A stretch of DNA of 64,000 nucleotides from Promerops cafer. Its lineage: Eukaryota > Chordata > Aves > Passeriformes > Nectariniidae. Position numbers and translations under genes: made by a program. Of this stretch, positions 27,201-40,460 are shown piece after piece. The stretch covers positions 1,343,077 to 1,407,076 of the forward strand of contig VZSE01002342.1 in NCBI GenBank assembly GCA_013398275.1. The letters are read 5' to 3'. The notes beneath the pieces were generated by a model. It worked only from the letters and a program-made list of their open reading frames with translations. It was not told where the DNA came from and did no database searches. Position 1 is the first letter of the stretch. Each line of letters starts with the position of its first letter.

Positions 27201-30200
27201 GTTTAAAAATGCAACTAAAATTACAGTCAGTCAAACTTGTACTCTGCAGCTGAATTGTTCAGCCATCATGGGTGAATTGCAAACAGAAATTTGGCCTTCT
27301 GGCAGAGTAGATTTTGCAATGGGAGCTGCCTTATTAAGCATGGCCATCTACATGTCCCAGTGAAAAAGCAGAATAAAAATAATGATACAACAGAGCTGAT
27401 TGCTGCCTCCCTGGTTTAGAGACTTCTGAGGGCAGTCTGTGATTCCCAGAAGATATTCAAAGTAGCCCTTAAACAGAGAGCTCAGGGCTACTCTAAACTA
27501 CACTAATACATTTTTTTTATACAATAAATTATATTTCTAAAAAGTGGTCCCTAGGGCATGTGAGTCAGATAGCACTAGCCACTTTCACACACTCCCTCCA
27601 CACCACAGCCTGGCACAGAGACTGCTAACACAGCTTTCTGTGGCCAGAAGAAACCCCCACACTTTCCCTCTGGAGGCTGAGCCTAAGCTTTAGGGCTGTG
27701 CACTGTGGTTTTACATGTTCAGTCCAGACAGAACGGTTTTGAAGCCACACTCAAAAAACCTCTGCAGAGCAGTGATGGCAGTGAGCAGCTGCAGGAAGTT
27801 CAGGCACATCACATCCCTCCTCTTGGAAGGAGCTCTCTGGTATGGCCAAGAGAGGGTTCACATCATCCCCCAGGCCTCCCCCAGCTTCACCAGCTGTGCT
27901 GGTTTTAGGACTCGCAAATGAAATGCAATATCTCACAACCTGACTTCTCTAAATACTTTAGACTTGACACTTGCTAACCTAGGTGGACATAAAGCTGGAT
28001 CTTCACAACCCCTCCAAAGGTAGATTCCTTACAAGGAAACCACCCCACTGGTCTGCTCTGCATGGCAGACAAGGTGCCACGAAAGCCCAAGCTCTCATCA
28101 GCACCACAAATACAGCTAATAAACTACTAACACCTCAGGCAACTAAAACACAACTCTGCTGGGCTCCATCCATTTAAAACAGGGTCAGTGCCAGGGCTAA
28201 AATTATGAACTTCCCATGCTAAAAGTTTGGGTGACCCTCACTTGCCTTATAACAAAACAAACCAGGGAGCGTAGGGGTGTCTGTGTTAGCATAAGCCTGA
28301 CTGCAAAAGCCTGACTCCCTTGCTTGATGCCTTAACCAGGACCAGAAGATGAGATTGCTGACTTGGAGTGGAGTTTCTTAAGAGAAAAATGTACTAAAGA
28401 AATGTTTTACACTGCCGAAGCACGGATTGTCTTTGCAGTCCAAAACACTGCTATTTAAAAATGCCTTTTGCAAACCAAGGGTCATGAGTTTCCAAGCTGT
28501 CAAAAGAATCCCTCTCATTATAACCATACGTAGGTCAGGATTCAGCACTGTCCAACACTGAGATTCATGAGCTGGGCCTCCCACAAGCATCCTTGGGGAG
28601 ATGAGCACAAGGTAAGCCGCCTTCCACTCTGTCAACAGAAGCTCAGCTGCACTCTCCTAAGCCTCATGTCACAGTCAGAGTACTTAGTTTTTCAATACAG
28701 TATTCATTTCAATTTTAATTTGTAAGTTTGTTTATATACCTACTTCGAGTCTTTTCTATGCACCTCCAGCATAATCCTCTGTACTTAAAGTCAAATTACA
28801 GACCTGAACCCCTGTAACCCCTGAACCCCTTCAGCAACACTTTTTAAGTAGCAACAGTAAGATAAAGGTATAAAATTTTGAACTTTGCCTTTTTGCACTT
28901 TCTTAAGGAATATTTGTTTTGAAGGATACAGTTTATAAAATAAGGAATGAAAATATGTGTTTAAACCATGTTTCATCTAATTAAGGAGACTTTAGAAGTC
29001 AATTTGTTATAAATAAAAACACTTGGCTGATCTGCCCAATACGGAGATTTAAAGCTAGTCTGACAGCCTGGGGCAATAAAAGAGTATTAGCTTTTTTACC
29101 ACCTACATTTGATAGAAATAAAGTTTCAGAATGTACCTGATAGCTGGACAGAAGATACTCATGAAGTCTTCAGAAGCAGAGATAAGCATATATTAGTGCT
29201 TCTTCTGACAGAGATTGACATTTATGCGTGCATTTCTGGAGTTGCCAATGAGCATTTTGGTAAAAATGAACACATGGCCCATACACAAAAGTCCTCAACT
29301 CCTGTGTGGAGTGAGACCCTCTGTGTCTTACCACATCCATCAGTGAAGGCTTTCCACCACCTCTCCTATCCTGCCCACTCCCTTACATCCTGTCACAGCC
29401 TTCCAGAGAGGCATCAGTGGGGTCTGCAGCTAAGGGGAGGCTGGGTTTGCTGCTCTTCAGATATCCTGCACATCCTTCCTTATTGCTGGGCCTGGACACA
29501 AGCAGCTGCTTCCCTTCTACCTCTGCCCTTTCCTGAAGAAAATGCAACAGCTCAGCATGGGAAAAATAAGCAGCAGGACCTACTGGTGATCCTAAGCTGC
29601 TACCAGCAGCCTGATGCCCTCTACAACCAGGCTGATCTTTCATGTGCCTAAACTAGTCCCAACACACTTGGCTTTCCTGTCCAAGCTATCAAATAGAGTT
29701 GACAGCCCTGAAATTTAAGAGGCTGTTTCAGATGATGCAGCCATCCATGGTCACTGGGAAGGCTCCACAGTTCCCTTCCAGTCCAGGGAAGAGCAATTGC
29801 TTGTAAACAAATTAATAGTGTTTAGCATTAACTAAGAGTGCCTCAGTCTGATGTGTATTCTACCGTGTATCAGAAAAAATCTTTCTTCTAAACAAAAGGG
29901 AAACTAAGTACAACCAATAAATTTCAATACCTTTAAAATGTAACACTTTTGTGATGGCTAGTGGGGTACTCAGCATTAAAGATTAACATTACCTTGTGAA
30001 CAGGACTTCTTATGTTGTATACAAGGAAATATATATTTCTCAAAATTATAATTTACTTCCAATTTACATTCTACATAATGTAGCAAAATGCTGCATTTAA
30101 AGCACAGGGGTAAGGGAAAACCCCATGTGGAAGTACACAGGACTGAAGCCTAAGTCTGCAAAATTTTAGAGACATAAAAGCAGCACATATTGACATAATT

Positions 30201-33200
30201 TTTTTTTCTGATTCTTGCAAGTGTAATAGATCTTTAAGCTTACTGATGACCAAACTGTACACAGGAACTTGAAACTGTCTCAGAATTATTGTTAATTACA
30301 AAGCCCTTGAAAATGCCTGTGTGCAAATCAGGTCCTTTTATTTATTTTTCTTTTGTCATACAGTATGTGTTATCAGGAACAGTGATTGTTCCCCCAAAAC
30401 AGAATTTCTGCTAGTTGAAATACACAGCCTCTCTTTCCAACCTACAGTTTGTATTAAAGAATGGACTTACTTAAAATTAATCAGGCCACTTTTTGCATCT
30501 ATTTCTGTAAGTGCTGCTGGCTATTGCATTGCTGTAACACATCATCAAGGAAATGGCCAGTGGGAGCAAGAGTTCTGCAGATTGACAAGACAAGAAACTT
30601 TTTTTTATTAAATACAAACTGTCAACTTTTGTACTTTAGATAAATGCTTTGATTTAGGAGGGTCAGAGACAGGCAGAAGGTGTCAGCAGACAGATTGGAA
30701 GGTCTCTGGGACTTTTCAAGAGATTTATAAGTTGACTTTTGTTTAACTGCTTGGTTTTTAAGCATTTAGGTTTCTTTGAGGTACTTAAACCCAAGCTGAC
30801 ATACCTTCTAATTTTGCTGTGTGCTGAGTACGAAAGTTTAATAAAAACACTGCAAATTTTCACTGTTCTCAGTGATTTAGCAGGAAATCTCAAAAATCTT
30901 ATAGGTAAAATGACCTAGAAATAACCTTTGATCTGCAGTCTACGTATACATCATAAAAACACAAACACAGCACAAAATGCTGCAACAAAGACCTGGGGTT
31001 TTTGAGTCAGCAGGCTGCAGTACATTTTGTGTGTAATGGAATGATCCTTGCTCTTCCACATCGATAAAGCAGTTGGATCAAACTTCTCCTCACCTGTGGG
31101 TAGGGGGAGAGGCTGCTGTTCTCCACTCAGACACATTTACACTGTCAGCCCCAGAACTGGTTCTAGCTCTAGGGAGAGCCTGTGGCAACAAAGCAGTTCT
31201 TACTCTGTCACTTATGCGAGAGATGTGGTCAGCCAAGAGCTGCTGAAGGAAAGGCAGATGCATGGGGTGCAGAAACATCTCTGTCTGTCCACACTCAGTT
31301 TTCCTTGGCCTTCATCCTGCAGTATGGCCTGTGCAAGGAGGTAGGTGCCAGGGCTCATCCTGAGGTGGGAAAATCATCTCTCCTCGTGTTGCTCAGAAGC
31401 CTTAGGGCAGTGTGGGAAGACTGCTGCCAAACAGCCTCCTTACAAATGGAACTGGTGGCTGAACCCCCAGGCTCCAGCCTTTCATGTATTTCGTGGAGGA
31501 TCTGCTGGTAAGTAAGGAGCCCTGTTCCCAAGGGCACCATCAGCATTTCTGATCTGGGCTCTGTGCGTGTCCCCACCACTGCTGTTAGGTCTAACTTGTG
31601 ATGGAAGAGTCATGGTGGAATTTTCTCTTGAAAGCTCACTTTTAAAAACAGCAGCATGGAAAGTAGTTCTTTGCCTTGACTTATTATGGAAAATGCATAT
31701 GAGTAGAAGGTAGTGGGACCCACCTCTTAGAATATCGTGCCCCGTGCAATATCCTATCCTTTGCTGTTGAAAGTCATTTGAAAGAACATTTTCAACTTTT
31801 CCGAACTGCTAGCCAGTTTAAAAAGGAGATTGCTAGTGGTGTTATAATAACTGCTTACTTTTATTCATGATATCTGCTTTGCTGTATCTGTTTTCCTGCT
31901 GTTTTTGCAGAAGAGGTTATTTCCTTGACCTTCACATGGTTTGGGAAAAAGGTTTGCATTTTGGATTTTCATTTTAATTTTGTTCTAGTGTTTAAAGAAC
32001 AAAAATGAGACTGTAAGCTCCCTGGAGGACACTTAAGGTACGAGCTGTGAGCCAGATGCAAGCTGTAAAACTCCTCAGCTGAGACTCCTTGCAGGCAGCT
32101 GTAGTCACCTATCTTTGGAGAACTCAGGTGCATTGAAGCCAGGCCCCTGGGATCAAGGGAGAATATTTAATGCTCTTGGTGGTCATGATTATCTTAAAAG
32201 CACAGATTGTTATCGATTTAGTTTTTATGCAAATTATTTTTTCCCTGCAGAACTCCTGCCCAGAGAAGACTTTCATGAGATACCATAGACTCCTACACAT
32301 AAAATAATTATGATCAAGTCTTTCTTCAAATAAATGCAGCACAGAGATGAATATGCAGATTTACTAATATTGTTGCTTTCCATCTTGCACAGACTGAAAT
32401 GATGTTTTTTTACAGCATTAATCCATGATCCATGGAAGAGATAAATCTGCTGCAATACTGCTGGAAAGTTCCCAGCCTCCCCAGTATATCCAAACCACAG
32501 ACAAATCCAGCAAGCTCCCCATTGCAAAGTTAACATTGCTGGGTAAATGCTTTAAGTACCCAACTCTGTGTCAGGAGCAATAAACAAAGTCCTTGGCCCA
32601 AAATGCAAATCTTAACTGGGCTCAGACGTATCATTAACTGTGCAACACACACACTAAAATAATTATAATCTGGGTATGCTCACTACTGTGAGCCAGCTTG
32701 ACAGAGAACCTCCCTGGGTTACAAACAGCAACATCCAGAGCTCTCAAGCTCCAGGAATTCATCACCACCCCAATCAAAGGTGAGTTACACATCTTACATC
32801 TGCCCGGAATGGATGAGAAGCATGATGGGGCCCTGATATGTTTTGTGTGAGGGTAGGTGTTTAAGAAAACAAGAAAAAGAAGTAGCAGAAAATGTAAAGA
32901 GGAACAGAAAGAGAGACTGAAGACTCTCAGATCCAAAAAGGCATTGATAGGACAGCCCTTGGGTTTTGGGTCAGGTGCTGGGTCAACAAAGTTTGGGCTG
33001 TTTCATCCCATGTGTGTCTGCAGGACTTTTGTGAATGCCTTGGAAATCAAAAGGACTGTGGTTAAGACATCCATGTCCATCATCACCATTGTGACCCACA
33101 ACCTTGAATAGCCTGCATTTTTGGTTACCAGCTGAGATTGAAAGCAACTCCATGTCAAGACACAAAGTTAATTTATGATGGGTCCTTTTAATAGTTCCAG

Positions 33201-34626
33201 AAGTCTGCAATAACTACTAGATACATTAAAAAATTATTTCTTTATTCAGGATACTTTTGTACATTTTATAGATGTGTAACTTAAGTGTTACAAGGAGTCA
33301 TGACTTGCACTTTAAATTGAAGCACTGGAGCCATCTCAGATCACAATTATTTTCAAAGATTATTGGCATAAAATGACATCTTAAGTTAGTCCATAGGTCA
33401 TTTCAAAGCACTGTGTTGTATAGCAATAGAAATGAGTGGGCTTTGAATGTCTAACTCATTTAAGTGCTTTTCTTGCAAGTCTGTTGATGTCAGTCCTATT
33501 GGCCCTATTGCTGAGGAAAAATTATCTGTGTTCATTTAAATGTTAAGAGAGGCTCAGTGCTGAAAACTGTGTAATTGCATTAGACAGATGATACCAATTA
33601 GAATTTATACATAAATCAGAGTTAAATTCAAAAATTAACAGATTTTGTTTAGATGACTGTGACCACGTTTCTGCCTACTACAAAAAGAGGGGTTTTTCCT
33701 TAAATTATTTTATTTGTTTGTACTGGCACGATGTGTTCAGCACAGGATCTATCACTATGTCCAAGTCATCTGTTAACTTCATCCACTTCCTCAGATGTTT
33801 ATAGTTCCCTATCCTATATTGAGTGAAAAATGGACACCAAAGCCACAGGCTGACCTGAGCAGACCTAATGTTTGATTGCCTTCATCCCAGTTTGTGGGTG
33901 AGAGCTGGTGTTGACTTCCAAAGTCTTATGCACAGCTTGTAATTGATTTCTATTTGACCTGCAGAGTTTAGTTTTGTTCATCAGTGAGTTTCTGGGTCAT
34001 CTTTGTTGTTTGTTTGTTAGCGGGTGAGGTCAGTGCCACCATCTGTAAGCCTTGGTCCTCAGGAGGTCACTGGCAACTGTCACCTGTTGAGGGACCACCA
34101 AGGTCCATTTTAGATCCAGAAACAACCCTTTCACCCATGAGCACTGGGAAACACCACAATATTCAAAAGATGCCAAGATGAAAAAAGTATTCCTAAAAAA
34201 AACTAACAAATTTGTCTTCACTATTTTATTTGACAAGTATTTTTTAACGTGCAGAGACTTTGGTTTTCAGAGAGAAATCTGGGAAAACTTCATGCTGGTG
34301 ATATAGCAGCTCTGGTGTCCATATGTGTCCTTAAATAATGGCACAAACATAGTATTAACAACAGATATGATTAAGCCTTTAGTAAGTATCCTAGGAATAA
34401 AAGATTTCTGAGCAAACACAACAGTGTGCTCCCAGGAGCCTGTTCTATCACCTGCATTGTCCTCCCCTGTGCATAGTTGAAGGTTCATTCATATGGTCAA
34501 GGTAAATAATATCAAGGTGAAATTATCTCAGTCCACCAGGCAAAGCAATGATCAACTCTCCCAAAGGTACGACAGTGTCAGTAACCCAAAGAAATTCCCT
34601 GCTCTCCACTTCAGAACTCACCTTTT
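27201..34626. other. noncoding stretch with chance long frame
   Basis: The window's longest ATG frame is here (29109-29651 on plus, about 180 codons). It has no recognisable domain and no signal peptide, and is overlapped by an 86-codon minus-strand frame, so I do not call it a gene. A strong donor-like string (CTG followed by GTAAGTAAG) is at 31505-31516 and a strong acceptor-like string ends at 31910. Joining them gives no long frame, because the codon across the junction becomes TGA. They could at most belong to a noncoding transcript. Confidence 0.6.
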
Positions 34627-34640
34627 TGTGTGTGTGTGTG
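34627..34640. repeat. TG dinucleotide microsatellite
   Basis: Seven tandem TG units (34627-34640) follow a short T run. It is too short to predict high polymorphism with confidence. Confidence 0.9.
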
Positions 34641-37035
34641 AACATGGCCATCTCACATGTTGCTTAATCCTGTTAATAGAAGAAATACTTCTATTTCCAA
34701 ACAAGTATTCCATCCTGCAGGAAGATGTAGTTACTGGATGCCATGGAGCATCACCCTTATTTACATGAAGGTGCTTCCTGTTAGCATGGTATCCTCCATT
34801 CCCTGGCCTCATATTTTGTCTGGTGCATGTGGCTTATCACTCTATAAACAGGAAGGACACTTGAAAGATAATCTAAATAAACTCTGGTGTGTATAATTCT
34901 CTGGTAGGTTAATGAGGAAGAATTTGGCCAAAAAAAAGAAAATTGTTATATGCAAGACAGCAGTTCTTATGAAGGTAAAAATGTCTTTGCATATGAGACC
35001 TCCATACTGACTAAACCCACTCTATAAGTAAAAGTCTAAACAAAAGGAAAACCTAAACTTGGCTGTTATGCATGTTTTCTCACAAGTAAAAGCACACACA
35101 TATGTTCAGTCCCCGTGTGGCCCCAGGTGAAGCCAGAGGAGTTACACAGAAGGGATTATCTTGCCACCTCTGCTCCCTTGTCAGCTGGCTACATGACTCC
35201 TTCTGTGGACTTTACACCTCCAAGATGCCCAAAGCAGACAGTGTGGTCCAGCACTGGGCACATCATAAGCAAATGCTTAAAAACTATCTAGCTTAAGATG
35301 GACAGTAAAGCTGCTGAAAACTCTGCATAATTTGTCAACTTTTTGTCCCTCTTCCAAAAACTCCCAGAGACTCTTGTTCTGCATATTAACTTCTATTTTC
35401 TAATACTGAAATTGTTCAAATAAGCAATGCTATTTTACTTTAGTTCTCAGACCAAAGTTTGGTCTTTATTCCATCCAGATGTTACTGCTCATACTCCTGT
35501 CTTCATTTAGAGCAACACTTTGTAGAATACCTAATCTTTAAGTCACTTTTACTTTAATTCACCGCTGTATTTTTTAAATGACTGTGTTTGACATAAACCA
35601 CTGGCTGGTTTCACAACTGTAGTGTCTCCACCTTTGGCAAACTGTTCACTTAGCTGTTCCATCCACGTTTAATGGAATTGCTGGAACCACTTAAAATCCA
35701 TTAATATACTACAAATTACAAGCACAAATCATATTTGGTGAATTACTGCAGTTGAGAAGATGAATAACTTCTAAGTAAACTTCTGTAACTTCATAAGAAA
35801 TCAAGTCCATTGCAAATGTGTAACTATAGTTTCCAAAAATGTTAAAGATTTTCCACAAATATTCAGAATCTATATTTTGAAATATTTATCCACTTTTGAG
35901 TATCTCTCTTTTTTCTTTTCAGTTTCATTTGCTAACACATTCTATGGGCTTTATGCATCAAATTTGTTGTCACTAACTCTCAGCTACAAATATATCTTTA
36001 CACACTATATTAAGCATATATTTTTGTGTACACTTGTCTATATATTATTCCCATCCATTTCACATAATAAAACATTCCTCAGGGACTAGATTGTCTGCTT
36101 GCTTATGCCCCTTATTGAATTCCATTTTGATGTGCCAGACAAGAACCATTTCTTGGCTTTAGCCAGCCAAAGAAAAACTAGCATCACCTCACAGCCAGCA
36201 CCGAAAGTTCAGCTGTTCAAAATTAAACTCACTTGAAAAAACCTCAAAGTTTTCAGTTAATGTCCTCAAATGCATTTTTTTTTGAGAACTTAAAGGATTT
36301 AAGAATGTAGATTCTTGAATTAGACTAAGTCAACAAATTTAAATAGTGAGGAAGGTTTGGACTAAAATGCTTTGGAAGCTAATTTTAAATTTATAGAAAT
36401 TGTAATTTTATCATGAAAACACATCATAATTTTCAAAAATAACACAAGCACTTAAAGAGAAAGTAAATAGTTGGTACCCCTGCTTATAGAGCCAAGTCAC
36501 AGTAGGGTTTATACCCATGCTAAGCAAGGGGGAGTGCCTTGGTGTGGCATTAAATGAACTGACCCACTGCCTGTTGGGACTGTTGCAGCAGTCTCCTAAT
36601 GCATTCCACAGGTCTGGCCAAAATCTGACCCTGATTATACTAGAAGGGCTATTCTGGTGTTTCTCCCAAGTAGCCAAGACAGGAATTTATTCTCGTATAT
36701 TCAGTCCTCTCAGTCTTATTGCTGGTTTTGGGGGAGGTGAAGGAAAAAGCAATATGATCTGCCTCTACCTTATAACCACCCTCCATCACTGAGACTTTCC
36801 ATCCCATCTTAACACCCTCAACATATTTGCACATCTTCCACTCACCCTTTTTTTCCCAAGATAACAAGCAATGCTGAAACCAAACATGACAGCTGTAGCT
36901 ACCTCAAAAATACACCCTGCCTTGAATGTTCCATTTCTTTCCTCCTCCCAAAACATAGCCTGCAGAGTGTTTTGCTGTTGAAACACTTTGTATTATCTTT
37001 GCTCATTTTCCCTTTCTCTTGTGCTTCTTTCCTAG
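34641..37035. other. noncoding stretch, no gene recognised
   Basis: AT-rich sequence with no named element. A polypyrimidine-AG acceptor-like tract ends at 35932, followed by a short open frame resembling no known protein. Several AATAAA words occur, as expected by chance in AT-rich DNA. Confidence 0.65.
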
Positions 37036-37323
37036 GAGAAAGTTACTTGCTGGAAATCTGAATGTCTTTGGACTTGTGCTGGAAAGAAGTCAATTGCTGC
37101 AGGTGTCCAAACTTGCCAGAACCTGATACTTCCTTACAAGCCAGGGCGGGGAAGCAGTTTCATATTTCACCTTTTCTGCTATTGCAATGGACTCATGCAA
37201 ATACTGTCTGTTTGCAACACAAAAAGGATCCAGAGAACTCCCAGTATCTCTTGCTGCTGTTTGGTTTGTGCTAAGAAGCATCAATGCCTCAGACCCCTTG
37301 AATCAGCTTCAGCTGCAGCATAA
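37036..37323 (+). other. candidate exon: cysteine-rich open frame behind a strong splice acceptor
   Basis: A long polypyrimidine tract runs through about 37005-37031 and ends in CCTAG at 37035, the most canonical plus-strand 3' splice site I noticed. Reading from the next base as phase 0 gives 95 open codons ending in TAA at 37321-37323. The predicted peptide starts EKVTCWKSECLWTC and has about 12 cysteines, including a CCC triplet near its end. I recognise no family, and part of the cysteine excess may come from TGC runs. The upstream codon in this frame is TAG, so the frame exists only if spliced. An internal donor-like CAG followed by GTGTCC lies at 37100-37108. It could be a terminal coding exon, a noncoding RNA exon, or chance. 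Confidence 0.13.
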
Positions 37324-40229
37324 AGAGAGAGTGACACTGTTTTTTCTCCCTCCAGAAGAAGCACAAACTCCTTGTTGGAGCTTACTCCCTGCTCCTCTCA
37401 GCTATCAAAGCAGAGCCACACCATGCAACTCTCACATCCCAAGTCATAAAAAGTCCATGCAGATCTTATCCTGTTCCAATTAATTGTACTGCTCAGTCTC
37501 TCAATCGGTCTTTGAGACTTTTTCTCTCTTTGGAGACTTACGGGACCAGAAAGAAGCCAAATATTCAGACCTCAGGGCTCCCCTAAGAAGGATGCAGTTT
37601 CCAGAGAGGAGTATTGATTACAAGCAGCATTCAGGCAACAATGTGTTTTAGGTGTCTGCTCTCAGGCCAGCATGGAACAGAAACAGCAGCCCCAGCTTTG
37701 TCCCAGCAGGTTTATACTGTCTTGGCTTCTCCAGTGAGCTTTCCTGATTGGTGCTGCTGTTAAAGAGCAAGAGGAGAAAAAGAGAGATGTGTAAGGGCTA
37801 CAGGGTTTTGTAGTTGACACAGCCAAGAAGTAAGAAGGAAGAAATCCTTCAAAAATCTTCAAAATGCAGAGTAAGACTGAGTAAGGGATTTGATGGCACT
37901 GATTTACTGTCAGGGAAAGAGACAAGTATGCACCAGTAGAAACATCTATTTTCACTGCTGTTCTGATAGACAAGATTCAGTTTTAATGATTGGCCCAGAC
38001 CTTCAACAGTTCTGGTTTGTCCCATGTCATGTTCAGCTCATCTGTCAGAGAGTGGCAGGCAGTGTTGCCTTTATCTAAAGAAAGAAAAATCACGCCAAGA
38101 ATTCAAACTGAAAGATGTGATCTGCTATAATAAGAAAACAATTAATTTTTTTCCTCTGACTTTTCCCAAAAATGTGAAAGCTCTGCTGTCTCCAAATAAA
38201 AAAGATAAATGAGACTCAAATCTGCATTATGTTAGCAGAAACCACCTGGAGTTAATTATAACTAGATAAAGGGATGACTTGCCTTTTGGTCCAAATCTTC
38301 TGTCTTTGAGGCCCACGTCTGCTCCAAACCACACAAAAGAAAGATTTCAGCTCTGATTTATTCTGTGATAGGCGATGGAGGGCACTCATGTCCCTTCCAC
38401 TCCTCACTCCTCCTGTGTGCTCCCATAGCTGCAGCCCTTGGTACTACATTATTTGCCTTACCTTCATGATTTAATGGATTTTGGCAGGGGTGAACTGCAT
38501 GACTTAATTAAAATGTTTCCCCCAACAAGTAATGTGTGTATGCTCAGGTATCCATTTGTACTGGTTTTCATTCTTCAAGGGCTTCTTTCCTGCAGGAAAT
38601 ATTTTTTTTTAATCAAAGTAAAGAACACACTTTTTCCCTTGGCCACTAGTGTCAGTATTAGTTGCATATTAAAGTTTTATAGGAGTCCAGAAATTATATT
38701 TTTTCTGTATCAAACTCATCCTTGAAGATCTTCCCTTTCAGACAAATCTACTGTTCTGATTCCCATTAGAGATGGGACAACACAAAGAATGGTCTAACAG
38801 CATACTTTGAAACTCTTGCTTTAGGGTGGCAGAAATCTTTGGGGTATTATATCTGATGTACCCTAGCTTGTTGGCAATTTTTGTGTGTGCACACCAGACC
38901 TGATGGCTGGATTACTTGCCAGAAACATGTTACCCAACTAAAGCAAAGTATATCACACCGATTGTACACTATCTCCTAATGGTTTCTAAGCAGTGACTTC
39001 ATCAGGGCTCTGACACACAGTTAGCAGTTCATGCAGACTAAATAACATTATGCAGAACTTCCTTTGTTCTAAAGCCTGTTTTTCATGTAGAGAAGGGATC
39101 CAAGGCTTATCCCAGACTAGGTCCCTTTGATTAAACACAATGTAAATCAATTTTTCTGCTGTGTGCCAACAACAATCACCATATCTATCAGTTCAGCCGC
39201 ATAGCTGTCAAATTTAGATGCTGCATTTACTTTTCTAAAGCCATTATCAACCAGATTTGTTCACCTAATTTCAGGGTAGTTACAAGACACGGCCATACTA
39301 TGGACTTCTTGTGCTATTGTCACATCTAATTTAATCATTTTCTGATAAGTTAAAGTCTAACCTGCCAGACTTTTGACAAATCAGAAAACTATTTTACTCT
39401 TTCTTTAGCATCTCATCTCACACAAGGGTTTGTGAACAGACAGGTTCTCTGAGTGATCCACTCCATTACTGCTGTAACAGAGGGAAAAAGTATATGAGCC
39501 TGTGTCCTCCAGACAGCAGTGTGATAGCTGTGACCACATGCAAAGAGCCAAAAAACTGCATCCAAATGCTACCAAATCATGTGAGTATTTAAACATGCTG
39601 GTTTACTCATAATCAAGTCCTTTCCATGTCACTGGGTGCGTCCCCACAGCCTGAGGCAGAGAGCTGCCAGGAAGTTTTCTTGGGGGGCATAGCCCCCAGA
39701 AGAGCTTTGCTGCCAAGAACTGTTTCTTTATTTTACTGTGTAAGTGTTGCTTAACAGTTTTCTGCTAATGTGCCTGAAAGTCTGAAACTGGCTTGTACCC
39801 AGCCATGTAGCCATAGCCTTTGTTCATTTAAACTCTCCAAAGCTCTGTTCTCCTTGTTTTCCATTATTTGTCCCTTGCTCCTATACCCCCTTTGCTGCAG
39901 TTTCCTGGCCAGCACAGCAGTGAACAGCAGCAAGGTCATGGTATGGCTCCAGGGTCCCTGCAACCACAATAAAAAGAGGCAGAACAGCATCCCTGTAGCA
40001 TGTGTTAGTAATCCACTGCTGCTCCTAAGGGCACCGGGAGCCAGGCGAGTTCCAGCCACTTGTCAGAGTACCCTAGGAGAGGACAGGAAGAGGTGGCAGC
40101 AATGGGTGTGACAGGAGGTTTTGGGTAGATTGAGGGTCAGCATGAGGAGCTGTGCTGGGCTGTGGAGAGAGAATTCAAAGTGCAGAGATGTGTGAGTTGT
40201 GCAGAGACATGCTGGGAAAATGCTCTGAG
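37324..40229. other. noncoding stretch, no gene recognised
   Basis: Frames of up to about 100 codons occur on both strands without family resemblance. No repeat family was recognised. A G5/C5 inverted repeat around 39678-39698 forms a small stem but is short and imperfect. Confidence 0.65.
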
Positions 40230-40460
40230 CAGCAGCCCTGAGTGGATATGAAACACAGCAATCTTCACAGCTTGATGAATATCTGCCATTTTGACAGGAA
40301 ATGCCAAATGCCTTGAATTAATTATGTCTCTAACCTTTTCCTGCTGGATGGAGTGCATTGGCCATTTGAAATAACGAAGCCTGGACAAACAAACAAGAAC
40401 TGAAAAGGGCAAAGTAATTGCTGTTAATCAATCTTCAGTGAAATTAATGGATATTTCCAC
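40230..40460. promoter_or_regulatory. candidate conserved enhancer-like block
   Basis: The segment packs several transcription-factor-like words into about 200 bases: TGACAG at 40292-40297 (TALE/Meis type), aattaatta at 40316-40324 (homeodomain core), taattg at 40415-40420, gttaatcaat at about 40423-40432 and attaatgg at 40443-40450. It has no open frame of note and no repeat signature, which is the usual look of vertebrate conserved noncoding elements. Conservation itself cannot be seen from one sequence, so this is an inference from motif density only. Confidence 0.2.

Noticed and set aside
29109..29651. Longest ATG frame in the window, about 180 codons on plus
   Set aside because: No recognisable domain, an overlapping minus-strand frame, and no splice or promoter context. 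Its length is compatible with chance in 64 kb of six-frame sequence.
33984..34181. 65-codon frame with a signal-peptide-like start (MSFWVIFVVCLLAGEVSA)
   Set aside because: The hydrophobic start arises from a GTTTGTTTGTT simple run. The rest matches nothing and the frame is short.
39661..39710. Imperfect G5/C5 stem
   Set aside because: Short, contains a bulge, and is not followed by a T run or any other element that would give it meaning.
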